A DNA stretch of 64,000 nt from CALAED01 sp036378315 (lineage in GTDB: Bacteria; Actinomycetota; Actinomycetes; Streptosporangiales; Streptosporangiaceae): contig DASUWU010000166.1 in the NCBI GenBank assembly GCA_036378315.1, positions 32,288-96,287 on the forward strand, written 5' to 3'. Shown here one piece after another: positions 42,961-51,097 of the stretch. Both the position numbers and the translations under genes were made by a program. Below the pieces are notes generated by a model that did no database searches, had not been told where the DNA came from, and saw only the letters and a program-made list of their open reading frames with translations. Positions within the stretch are counted from its first letter, which is position 1; each line of letters begins with the position of its first letter.

Positions 42961-44388
42961 TCACCTCAGCGCTGACATCTTTTCCTTGACGAACCGCATC
43001 AGCAGGTTCGAAAGGCCCTTCGCCAAGGTGCGGTCGAGGCAGTCGAGGAAGTATTCGACGTCCTTCAGCTCGGTCACCAGGGACGGGCCGGCGACGAGCG
43101 GGTTCCTGCCGTTCAGCGTGTAGTACGTGTAAATGTTGTGGTCGCGGTACAGCGCGTTGATGACGGCGCAGGTGACGAGCTTGGTGCGGAACTGCGGGTC
43201 GCGTGCCATTCCCTTGGGCGCCAGCCGCGTGAGCAGGTCCAAAATCTTGGGGCCGCCGTCCACGAAGATGCCGTACAGCGCACCCGCGCCCTGGACCGCG
43301 GCGACGACGTCCGGATGCTCCTTTTGGATGCGCTCGAGACCCGGGCCGAGCACCCGCTCGATATCGCGGGCCCGCCGCGGATAGTCGTCCTCGACCGCGA
43401 TGCGCACCGCCTCGATTGCGGTGGCCGTCTCCTCGCCGAATCCGTAGTACGTCGTGCTGGTGCTCTGGATGAGCGCGTCCTCGAGATTGTCGTACGCCTT
43501 GGCGAAGACCTTCTTGCGCGTGACGAAGGCCGAGATGGACGACTTGCCCCCGCCGAACGACTTCGACGTGGTGAGGATGTCCGGCAGCAGCCCCGGATAG
43601 CGCATGAAGTAGAAAAGGCTTCCGGTTTTTCCCCAGCCGGTGTAGATCTCGTCGAAAATCAGGACGATGTTCTCGGCGTCGCACAGCCGGCGCAGCTCGC
43701 GCAGGAACTCCTCGGAGCAGCTCCGCATCGTGGACGCGCTGAACGGCTCGACGAGGATCGCGTAGACGTCGGACCTGCCGCCCCGCCCGCGCTCCCTGGC
43801 CACGATCCGGCGAACCGCGTCGATGTCACCGTAGGGATACTTGATCACGCCGGGGATGCCGGGATACTTGAACTGATGCTGTGCCGAGCCGGTGAGGCTT
43901 CCTGAGCCCAGCAGCTTGCCGTGGAAGCTGATGTCGGCGTGCAGGATCTTGCTACGCCCGCCGCCGTGGTACTTGTACGCGGTCTTGACGGCGCCCTCGA
44001 CCGCCTCGGCGCCCGAGTTGGGGAAGAACGAAATATCGAGGTCACCGGGCAGGATCTGGGCAAGATTGTGGCTCAGTGCCGCCACATAGGGGGAGAAGTA
44101 GGTTTTGTGGACTTCCATCCGGTTCAGTTCCTGGAAGCGCCGCCTGGCGGCGATGATGCGGGGATGGTTGTGCCCGTGGTTGAGCACCCCGACGCCGCCG
44201 GTGAAGTCGAGGATGCGCCGGCCGTCCTTGGTGTATATGTAGGCGCCTTCGGCCCGTTCGGCGAGATCCTTCCCGAATCCGAACGATGACATGAGGGCGA
44301 CCTGGCTGCGATTGACGTATTTCCGGTAGTAGTCGTGGACCTGGCCCACCGTCAGGGCTTCGGTGTCGTCGATGCCGAGCAACTTCAC
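42961..44388 (-). CDS. Class III PLP-dependent aminotransferase
   Basis: A 475-residue fold-type I aminotransferase. PLP lysine is Lys276 in TTSKSFGGG, the ring-nitrogen aspartate is Asp246 in IFDEIYTGWG, and FFPNSGAEAVEGA matches the phosphate-binding segment. Class III enzymes use omega-amines, diamines or keto-sugars. In this cluster it may place an amine on a sugar or a chain. The start is GTG 44388; the upstream ATG 44430 lacks a ribosome site. It is the first gene of the long leftward operon and is divergent from the SARP gene. Confidence 0.92.
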   Translation of the reverse strand: MKLLGIDDTEALTVGQVHDYYRKYVNRSQVALMSSFGFGKDLAERAEGAYIYTKDGRRILDFTGGVGVLNHGHNHPRIIAARRRFQELNRMEVHKTYFSPYVAALSHNLAQILPGDLDISFFPNSGAEAVEGAVKTAYKYHGGGRSKILHADISFHGKLLGSGSLTGSAQHQFKYPGIPGVIKYPYGDIDAVRRIVARERGRGGRSDVYAILVEPFSASTMRSCSEEFLRELRRLCDAENIVLIFDEIYTGWGKTGSLFYFMRYPGLLPDILTTSKSFGGGKSSISAFVTRKKVFAKAYDNLEDALIQSTSTTYYGFGEETATAIEAVRIAVEDDYPRRARDIERVLGPGLERIQKEHPDVVAAVQGAGALYGIFVDGGPKILDLLTRLAPKGMARDPQFRTKLVTCAVINALYRDHNIYTYYTLNGRNPLVAGPSLVTELKDVEYFLDCLDRTLAKGLSNLLMRFVKEKMSALR

Positions 44389-44721
44389 GTGTCCACCATC
44401 CTTATTCCGGGGTGCGGACACAGCATGCAAGGCACCGGCTTTTTTTGACCTTTCACCACGCTTTCAACTCGGTGAACGGGGCGCCGTCCGGCCCGGCCCG
44501 GCACTGATCCGGATCAGCACTGTGACCAGATTTAGGCGGGCCTTTTTCCGCCGGATTGACCGGCACAGCGCGCTCGCCGCAACACAGACGGTGATCACCG
44601 CTGGCACTTGTCAACCCGATTAAAAAAAATTAACCCGAACGCAACAAAGCGCGGTGACTTCTGTTTATGGTGGATGACGAGGTGATCAGCACGGCCGGCA
44701 TGTGTTTCCGGTACCTACTGA
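44389..44721. other. Divergent intergenic region between aminotransferase and SARP genes
   Basis: 333 bases without a gene. It is notably AT-rich in part (an eight-A run at 44622-44629). AACCCGA occurs as a direct repeat (44613-44619, 44632-44638) flanking that run. TTGTCA (44608-44613) and TTGACC (44445-44450) are possible -35 elements. Regulation of both gene directions from here is likely but no operator is proven. Confidence 0.55.
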
Positions 44722-47700
44722 ATGGCGGTGCCCACGATGGACTTTCGGCTACTCGGCCCTGTTGAAGTGGTCCTCGACGGAGAGCCGTTCGGTCTGGCCG
44801 CTCCCCGGCAAGAGATAGTTCTGGCGATGTTGCTGCTCGAGGCCAATCGAGTCGTCTCGGTGAGCCGGTTGGTCGACGCGCTCTGGGACGACGAGCCGCC
44901 GCCCACCGCCAAGAACCAAGTGCATATCAGCGTTTCCGCGCTGCGGCGCCGGCTCGGCACCCGCGCCGGCCCGCAACCGATCCTGACCCGCTCGCCCGGC
45001 TACGTGATCCGGGTCCCCGACGAGGCGCTCGACCTGAGGCGGTTCGAGGCCTTCGCGGCGAAGGGTGCGGCGGCGGCCGCCGGCCAGCAGCCCGACGCCG
45101 CCACCCGATACTTCAGGGCCGCGCTCGATCTCTGGCGCGGGCACGCCATGGCCGGCGTGGAGAGCAGGGTCGTCCAGACCTACGCCACGCGCTGGAACGA
45201 GACGCGGCTCGCGCTGCTCGAGGACTGCCTCGACCTGGAACTGCAGCTCGGCCGGCACCGCGCCGTGATCTGCGAGCTGACCGAGCTGGTCGCGGAGCAT
45301 CCGCTGCGCGAACGGCTGCGCGCGCAGATGATGCTGGCGCTCTACCGGTCGGGCCGGCAGGCCGAGGCGCTCGAGGTCTTCCGGCAGGGCCGGGCGATCC
45401 TCCTCGACGAACTGGGCCTCGACCCCGGCGAGGAGCTCCGGCGCCTCGAGCGCGCGATCCTGTCCAGCGACACGTCCCTCGACCTCTCGCAAGGCCCCGT
45501 GCCCGGCGGGATGGCCGCGAAGATGGCCGGCCCGCCAGCGCCGCGCCAGCTGCCGGCGGCCCCCGCCGACTTCACCGGCCGGGCGGCGCTGGTCGAGCGC
45601 GTGGTGAGTCTGCTGTCGCCAGGGGACGGCGAAGACGGTGGCGAAGGCGCCGGCCGCGGCACCCGGCCGGTCCCCGTCGTGGTGCTGACGGGCAAGGGCG
45701 GCGTCGGCAAGACGGCGCTCGCGCTGGCCGCCGCGCACCTGCTCGCTGAGCGCTACCCGGACGGCCAGCTCTTCGCTCAGGTGCACGGCGGAAGCGGCCA
45801 GCCGGAGAGCGCGCGCCGGCTGCTCGATCGGTTCCTCAGGTCCTTCGGCATCTCCCCCGCCGCGCTGCCGGCCGACCCGGCCGGCCAGGCGGCGATGTAT
45901 CGCAGCTGGCTCGCCGACCGCCGGCTCCTCGTCGTCATCGACGACGCGACCTGCGTGGAGGAGGTGACGCCGATCCTGCCGGGTTCGCCGACCTGCGCTG
46001 TGATCATCACGTCGCGCAACCGGCTCGCCGGTCTTGCGGGCGCCCACCAGATCGAGGTCGGCGCGCTCGACGAGGAGTCGGGCATGACCCTCGTCACCCG
46101 GATGATCGACCAGACCCGGGCCGGCGCCGAGATGGAGTCGCTCCGCCAGCTTGTCGCCCTGTGCGAACGGCTGCCGCTGGCGCTGCGCATCGCCGCGGCC
46201 AGGCTCGCCGCCCGGCCGCACTGGCCGATCAGCCGGCTGGTCCGCCGGCTGGCGGACGAGCGGCGGCGGCTGGACGAGCTGGATGTCGACGGCATCAGCA
46301 TCAGGGCGATGCTCTCGTTGTCGTTCAACAGCCTCCCCGAGCTGAGCCGGCGGCTGCTCCTGCGGCTGAGCATGCTGGGTCCCATCGACTTCGGGTCGTG
46401 GGTGTGCGCGCCGCTGCTCGACCGCGTGCTCGACGCGGCGGAGGAGACGCTGGAGACGCTGGTGGACGCCCGCCTGGTGGAGGCCCAGGTGGGCGAGGAC
46501 GGGTCGGTGCGCTACCACCTCCACGACCTCATCCGCATCTACGCCGTGGAACGGCACGTCGCGGCCGAGCCGACGGCGGCGCGCGACGCCACCTTGCACC
46601 GGCTGCTCGGCTGCTGGCTGTTCCTCGCGGCCGAGGCGCACCGGCGGGAGTACGGCGGCGACTTCAGCATCATCCATGGCGGCGCCGACCCGTGGCCGCT
46701 GCCGGCGGACACGACCGACGGCCTGCTGCGCGACCCGATCGGCTGGCTGCGCGAGGAGCACAACGCGCTGGTCGCCGCGATCTCCCAGGCCGGCCAGGCC
46801 GGGCTCGACGAGCTGTGCTGGGACCTCGCGATGACCGCCGTCACGCTCTTCGAGTCCGGCTCGTACGTCGACGACTGGAAGAAGACCCACCAGCGGGCGC
46901 TCACCGCCGTCCGGGCGGCGGGCAACCGCAGGGGCGAGGCGGCGATGCTGTACTCGCTGGGCACGCTCGCCCTCACCGGGCGGCTGGCCGACGCGGCGCG
47001 CTATCTGGAACAGTCGCTGTGGCTGTTCGAGGACCTCGATGACGTCCACGGCCGGGCGCTGGCGCAGGGCGGCCTCGCGTTCGTCGACCGGCTCGGCGGC
47101 CGGTACGAGTCGGCGCTCACCCGATTCAGGACGGCCCTGGCCGACTTCCGGCGGGCCGGTGACCTGATCGGCGAGGCGCACGCGCTCAAGAACATGGCGC
47201 AGATCCACGTCGACCGGCAGCATTTCGACATCGCCGAGCAGTTCCTCGGCCAGGCGTTCGAGGTGTGCAGGAAGCTCGGCGCCCGCCGGGTCACCGCGCA
47301 GATCGAGCATGAGCTGGCCGAGCTCCACCTGCGCCGCGGCGACCTCGCGAACGCGCAGAAGTCGTTCGAGTCCGTGCGGTCGACGGCGCAGCAGGCCGGC
47401 GACCTGATCGGCAGGGCGTACGCGCTGCTCGGCATGGGGATGGTCCGCGCCAGGCTGGGCCAACCGCAGGCGGCGCGGCCCGACCTGCGGGCCGCGCTCG
47501 ACCTGGCCGACGACACTGGCGACCTCCTGCTGCGGGGGCGGGCGCTGTTCGCGCTCGGCGAGCTGGACTTCGACATGGGGGACGCCGGCCGGGCGATGGA
47601 GTCGCTCGACGCGGCGCTCGACGTGCTGAGCGACCTGGGTTCCGCTTTCGTCTGGCGGGCCCGGGTGCTCGAGCTGGTGGGTCGCCTGCACGAGCAGGCC

Positions 47701-47847
47701 GGGCGGGCGGAAGCGGCCAAAAGCGCCTGGCGAGCGGCCATCGCCCTGGCCGGCGACGCCGACCTCGTGCTCGCCGGCCAGCTCGCCAAGGCGCTCGCCA
47801 GGGTCTCGACCGACCCGCACGTGCTGCCGGGCTTAGGTCGCGACTAG
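44722..47847 (+). CDS. SARP-family regulator with NB-ARC and TPR domains (AfsR-like)
   Basis: A 1041-residue regulator of the AfsR/DnrI/RedD family. Residues 6-95 form the OmpR-like winged helix, about 97-245 the bacterial transcriptional activation (BTAD) helices, about 290-560 an NB-ARC NTPase with Walker A TGKGGVGKT (about 323-331), and about 690-1020 tetratricopeptide repeats. Large SARPs sense signals through the C-terminal parts and activate antibiotic operons. The in-frame ATG 44737 gives the usual family start (MDFRLLG) and is a good alternative. It is probably a second regulator of the cluster, next to the StrR-like one. Confidence 0.93.
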   Translation: MAVPTMDFRLLGPVEVVLDGEPFGLAAPRQEIVLAMLLLEANRVVSVSRLVDALWDDEPPPTAKNQVHISVSALRRRLGTRAGPQPILTRSPGYVIRVPDEALDLRRFEAFAAKGAAAAAGQQPDAATRYFRAALDLWRGHAMAGVESRVVQTYATRWNETRLALLEDCLDLELQLGRHRAVICELTELVAEHPLRERLRAQMMLALYRSGRQAEALEVFRQGRAILLDELGLDPGEELRRLERAILSSDTSLDLSQGPVPGGMAAKMAGPPAPRQLPAAPADFTGRAALVERVVSLLSPGDGEDGGEGAGRGTRPVPVVVLTGKGGVGKTALALAAAHLLAERYPDGQLFAQVHGGSGQPESARRLLDRFLRSFGISPAALPADPAGQAAMYRSWLADRRLLVVIDDATCVEEVTPILPGSPTCAVIITSRNRLAGLAGAHQIEVGALDEESGMTLVTRMIDQTRAGAEMESLRQLVALCERLPLALRIAAARLAARPHWPISRLVRRLADERRRLDELDVDGISIRAMLSLSFNSLPELSRRLLLRLSMLGPIDFGSWVCAPLLDRVLDAAEETLETLVDARLVEAQVGEDGSVRYHLHDLIRIYAVERHVAAEPTAARDATLHRLLGCWLFLAAEAHRREYGGDFSIIHGGADPWPLPADTTDGLLRDPIGWLREEHNALVAAISQAGQAGLDELCWDLAMTAVTLFESGSYVDDWKKTHQRALTAVRAAGNRRGEAAMLYSLGTLALTGRLADAARYLEQSLWLFEDLDDVHGRALAQGGLAFVDRLGGRYESALTRFRTALADFRRAGDLIGEAHALKNMAQIHVDRQHFDIAEQFLGQAFEVCRKLGARRVTAQIEHELAELHLRRGDLANAQKSFESVRSTAQQAGDLIGRAYALLGMGMVRARLGQPQAARPDLRAALDLADDTGDLLLRGRALFALGELDFDMGDAGRAMESLDAALDVLSDLGSAFVWRARVLELVGRLHEQAGRAEAAKSAWRAAIALAGDADLVLAGQLAKALARVSTDPHVLPGLGRD

Positions 47848-47903
47848 TTCCGGGCTGTCTCGGAGCCAGATCGGGGCTTCGGGCCGGGCCGGAGCGGCCG
47901 AAC

Positions 47904-48101
47904 TCACCCCCACGGTGGGCCCTCACCCTCGGAGGGGTCGGTGGGCGACGGCGCGGCCGGCGCGGCGGCGACGGCCAGCTGCCGGCCGGCCGGTGCGGGC
48001 GCCATGGCGATCACCGCCTGGCGTACGACCATTCCACCGCCGAGAACAACACCCACGAGAGCCGATACGGCGACGACCCGATAATGCTTGGCGCGATACA
48101 T
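47904..48101 (-). CDS. Small membrane-anchored or secreted peptide gene
   Basis: A 65-residue protein with a basic N-terminus, one hydrophobic helix (about 9-33) and a Pro/Ala/Ser-rich acidic tail. No family is recognised. A strong GGGAGG site 6 bases before ATG 48101 supports translation. It lies convergent to the SARP gene and could be an uncleaved anchor or an exported peptide. Confidence 0.62.
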   Translation of the reverse strand: MYRAKHYRVVAVSALVGVVLGGGMVVRQAVIAMAPAPAGRQLAVAAAPAAPSPTDPSEGEGPPWG

Positions 48102-48389
48102 GTGTCCTCCCGATGAGTTTTACTGACGCGTGCGGCCTCATGCCTTTTTCGGCCGGTTCCCGCTGCGTTTTTCAACTGCTCACCACCCAACCGGAGCCGA
48201 CTATCCGATCACTTTCACGGCTCTGTTAAGGGGCCGGTGCGGCGGCGGGCGAGCCCGCTGGCCGCGCCGCGAGAGCACGACGAAAGCGCGGCGATAGCCG
48301 ACTATGGAAAGTTTCGCCTACCAGCCCCGACGGCGCACCCGCCGCACCGCCGGCTACTTCCCCCACCACCGGCGAACGGACTATTCGCC

Positions 48390-48725
48390 ATGAGCGTATT
48401 GATGAGCGTTTTCGACTGTGTCCACGGCCGTCCCGCAGAGGGTGTCACCGTGCATGTTGAGGGTCAGACCGGCCGAACATGGCGGGAGATCTTGCACGGC
48501 CGCACCGACGAACGCGGGCAGTTCAGCGCCCAGCAGGGCGATTCGAAACTCGGCTATGGCATTTACAGGTTCGAACTCGATGTCGACCATTATTATGCGA
48601 CGCAGGGCATCGAGCCCATCTTTCCGCGCGTCATACTGGTGCTCCGCATCGACGATCCCGCGGAATGGCACTATGTGCCGTTGTTGATCACACCGCACGC
48701 CTACGTGGCCTACCGGGCCACGTAG
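48390..48725 (+). CDS. Transthyretin-fold protein, HIU hydrolase-like without catalytic residues
   Basis: A 111-residue protein aligning along its length with 5-hydroxyisourate hydrolase/transthyretin: FDCVHGRPAEGVTVHVEG, TDERGQF, YGIYRFELDV, and YVPLLITPHAYVAYRAT at the end. The hydrolase residues are replaced: the N-terminal HVLD histidine is Ser6 (SVFD), the histidine before VPLL is Tyr95, and the YRGS tail reads YRAT. It is therefore unlikely to hydrolyse hydroxyisourate, and no purine-catabolism genes are nearby. It may bind a ligand, as vertebrate transthyretin does. Start ATG 48390 has only a weak ribosome site; ATG 48402 is possible. Confidence 0.8.
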   Translation: MSVLMSVFDCVHGRPAEGVTVHVEGQTGRTWREILHGRTDERGQFSAQQGDSKLGYGIYRFELDVDHYYATQGIEPIFPRVILVLRIDDPAEWHYVPLLITPHAYVAYRAT

Positions 48726-49096
48726 GCTCCGGCCGGCGTCCCGGCCGAGGGGGACGTACGGGCGCGCCCGTGCCCGTACAGGCCGAGCGTCACACCGATC
48801 ACGACCATGAGGGCGAGGAGGGGAGGGAGCCACCGGCGCACCGGCCGGGCCAGCGGGCTCAGCGCCAGCAACAGCAGCGGGACGGCGACCAGGATCGCCG
48901 GCGGCATCGCGGCGACCATGCGCCATCCCCACCAGGGTCCGGCCGGCCGGCGTCCGGCCAGCAGGACGTGGGCCGGGAGGAACGCCGCCCAGCCGGCGGT
49001 CGCGGTCACGAGGAGACGGGTGCCCAGGCACCAGCGCGGTCGCGGCGAGGGTTCCGCCGGGACCGCTCCGGCGGGAGTCGTGGAGTGCTGCACCAT
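48710..49096 (-). CDS. Membrane module paralogous to the EEP protein N-terminus
   Basis: A 128-residue membrane protein with about three hydrophobic helices. Residues 28-110 align closely with the N-terminal membrane region of the EEP protein at 38610-39746: both have WAA(F/L)LPAHVLL, then LVAVPLLLLAL-PLARP-RRW. The catalytic EEP domain is absent; the protein stops soon after the last helix. This looks like a partial duplicate of that gene. Its 3' end overlaps the transthyretin-like gene by 16 bp. No strong ribosome site is seen before ATG 49096. Confidence 0.7.
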   Translation of the reverse strand: MVQHSTTPAGAVPAEPSPRPRWCLGTRLLVTATAGWAAFLPAHVLLAGRRPAGPWWGWRMVAAMPPAILVAVPLLLLALSPLARPVRRWLPPLLALMVVIGVTLGLYGHGRARTSPSAGTPAGAYVAR

Positions 49097-49187
49097 GGAA
49101 CGTAAGCATCCACGAGCGGCCTATCGTATCGATGTTGCCGCCGCATCACCTGCCCACCTGCCGGCCCAGGGCCGCCGGCGCGACCGG

Positions 49188-50048
49188 TCAGCCCTTGACC
49201 GCTCCGGTGGTGAAGCCGCCGATGAGCTGCCGCTCGGCCACCGCGTAGAAGGCGAGCGCCGGCACCATCGCCATGACGGTATAGGCGAGTACCCGCGCGT
49301 AGTCGGTCGAGTACTCCGTCTTGAACTGCTGCAGGGCCACCGGGATCGTCCACCAGTCGGAGTTGTTGAAGACGACCAGCGGCAGGAAGAAGTTGTTCCA
49401 GCTCGTCACGATCGCCAGCACGGAGACCGTGGCGAGCGCCGGCCTGGCCATCGGCAACAGGATCGACCAGAAGAACCTGAACGTGCTGCAGCCGTCCATC
49501 GTCGCCGCCTCCTCGACCTCCCGCGGGATCTGCCGGAAGAACGAGCGCAGGATGATGATCGTCACCGGCAGGAAGAACGCCGCCTGCGGCAGGACGACGC
49601 CGAGCGGGTTGTCGAGCAGGTCGAACGTCCGCAGCAGCACGAACAGCGGCAGGATCGCCACGGCGGGCGGGAACATCAACCCGATCGCGAACAGCATGGC
49701 CAGGAACTCCCGGCCGCGGAAGGCGAACCGGGCGAACACGAACGCAGCGCACGCGCCCACCGCGACCGCGATGAGCGCGGTGCCGACCGCGATGACCGTG
49801 CTGCTGCCGACCGCGCGCCAGAACGTGCCGGACTTGATGATCCCGGAGTAGTTCGACACCACCCACGGGTGCGGCAGGCCGAGCCCGTTGGTCGACAGCT
49901 GCGCGGTGTTCTTGAACCCGCCCAGCACGCCGTAGATGACGGGCAGGACGATGGTGAGTCCGAGCACGATGACCAGCAGGTAGACCAGCATGGTGCGGAG
50001 CGGCCGGGGACGCCGGCCGGCGTGCGCTGCCCGCATGACCTGGCTCAT
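49188..50048 (-). CDS. Carbohydrate ABC permease (MalG-like)
   Basis: A 286-residue inner-membrane permease with six helices and the EAA loop EVEEAATMDGCSTFRFFWSI that contacts the ATPase. Its ATG overlaps the stop of the MalF-like partner (ATGA). It is the last gene of a leftward operon of binding protein, MalF-like and MalG-like permeases. No ATPase gene is present; streptomycetes often share one ATPase (MsiK) among sugar transporters. Confidence 0.94.
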   Translation of the reverse strand: MSQVMRAAHAGRRPRPLRTMLVYLLVIVLGLTIVLPVIYGVLGGFKNTAQLSTNGLGLPHPWVVSNYSGIIKSGTFWRAVGSSTVIAVGTALIAVAVGACAAFVFARFAFRGREFLAMLFAIGLMFPPAVAILPLFVLLRTFDLLDNPLGVVLPQAAFFLPVTIIILRSFFRQIPREVEEAATMDGCSTFRFFWSILLPMARPALATVSVLAIVTSWNNFFLPLVVFNNSDWWTIPVALQQFKTEYSTDYARVLAYTVMAMVPALAFYAVAERQLIGGFTTGAVKG

Positions 50049-51016
50049 CCTTGGTTCCCCATTACGGTGATCGCGCCTTGGACGTCCCGGCGCATGACGA
50101 AGCGCTGGTAGATCAGCGCGAAGACGAGGCTGATGACGAACATCGACATACTGATCGCACTGGCGTAGCCGACCTGGAAGCGCTTGAAGCCGAAGTTGAA
50201 CATCGTGACCGCGAGCGTCTCCGAGCCGTGCACGGGTCCTCCGGTGGTGAGCACCCACACCATGTCGAACAGTTGGATCACGCCGATGATGGACAGGAAG
50301 ACGCTGATCCTGATCGTCGGCCCGAGCAGCGGGAGGGTCACGTGCCGGAACTGCTGCCAACCCGTGGCGCCGTCCGTCGCCGCCGCGTCGAGCAGCTCCT
50401 GCGGCACGTTCTGCCGGCCCGCCAGGTAGATGATCATATGGAAGCCGAAGTACTTCCACGTCAGCACGATGAACAGCGCGTACAGGACGGTGTTCGGGTC
50501 GGCCAGCCACCCCTGCGCGAACTTCACACCGGTCTCGGGGTCGAACAGGATCGTGAAGAGCACGCCCGCGATCACTTCGGACAGCACGTACGGCGCGAAG
50601 AACACCACCCGGAAGACGGCCCGGCCGCGGAAGCGCTGGTTGAGCAGCAAGGCGATGCCGAGCGCCAGCGGCAGCTGGACCACCAGCGACAGCCCGACCA
50701 GGACGACGGCGTGCCACAGGTCCTGGTGGAAGACCTCGTCACTGAGCAGCGTGCGGAAGTTGTCAAGACCGACATAGTCGGTTGGGGGGCCGCCGAGCCC
50801 GTTCCACTTGAAGAAGCTCGCGTACCCGGCGATGACGATCGGCGCCAACACCAGCAGCATGAACAGCACCAGTGCCGGCAGCAGGAACAGCGTGATCGTC
50901 AGCCAGCGGCGGAGCCGCCGGCGGCGGCGCTCGTTCCCGCCGTCCGCCAGCAGCTCCGTACGGGACATCGTCGCCGTGCCCCGCGATCGCTCATCTGTCA
51001 GGCCCGGGCGTGCCAT
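50045..51016 (-). CDS. Carbohydrate ABC permease (MalF-like)
   Basis: A 323-residue permease. After a basic cytoplasmic N-terminus there are six membrane helices and the EAA loop (about residues 200-225, LLDAAATDGATGWQQFRHV). It pairs with the MalG-like protein. ATG 51016 has a GGAG site 8 bases upstream; ATG 50968 (MSRTEL) is an alternative shorter start. The substrate is not evident. Confidence 0.93.
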   Translation of the reverse strand: MARPGLTDERSRGTATMSRTELLADGGNERRRRRLRRWLTITLFLLPALVLFMLLVLAPIVIAGYASFFKWNGLGGPPTDYVGLDNFRTLLSDEVFHQDLWHAVVLVGLSLVVQLPLALGIALLLNQRFRGRAVFRVVFFAPYVLSEVIAGVLFTILFDPETGVKFAQGWLADPNTVLYALFIVLTWKYFGFHMIIYLAGRQNVPQELLDAAATDGATGWQQFRHVTLPLLGPTIRISVFLSIIGVIQLFDMVWVLTTGGPVHGSETLAVTMFNFGFKRFQVGYASAISMSMFVISLVFALIYQRFVMRRDVQGAITVMGNQG

Positions 51017-51097
51017 CAGGCGCGCTCCGCGCGGCGGGGCCGGTGCAGATGAGTCATGTGACTCCTCCTCGGTCTGATGATCGGGTCCGGTGTCCCG

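Noticed and set aside
44749..47820. Open frame of 1023 codons antisense to the SARP gene
   Set aside because: Codon-complement shadow in high-GC DNA: Arg/Val/Gly/Leu-biased, no domain, no ribosome site; the sense strand has clear SARP, NB-ARC and TPR domains.
48390..48725. Functional 5-hydroxyisourate hydrolase of purine catabolism
   Set aside because: All three recognisable catalytic positions are changed and no uricase or OHCU decarboxylase gene is nearby.
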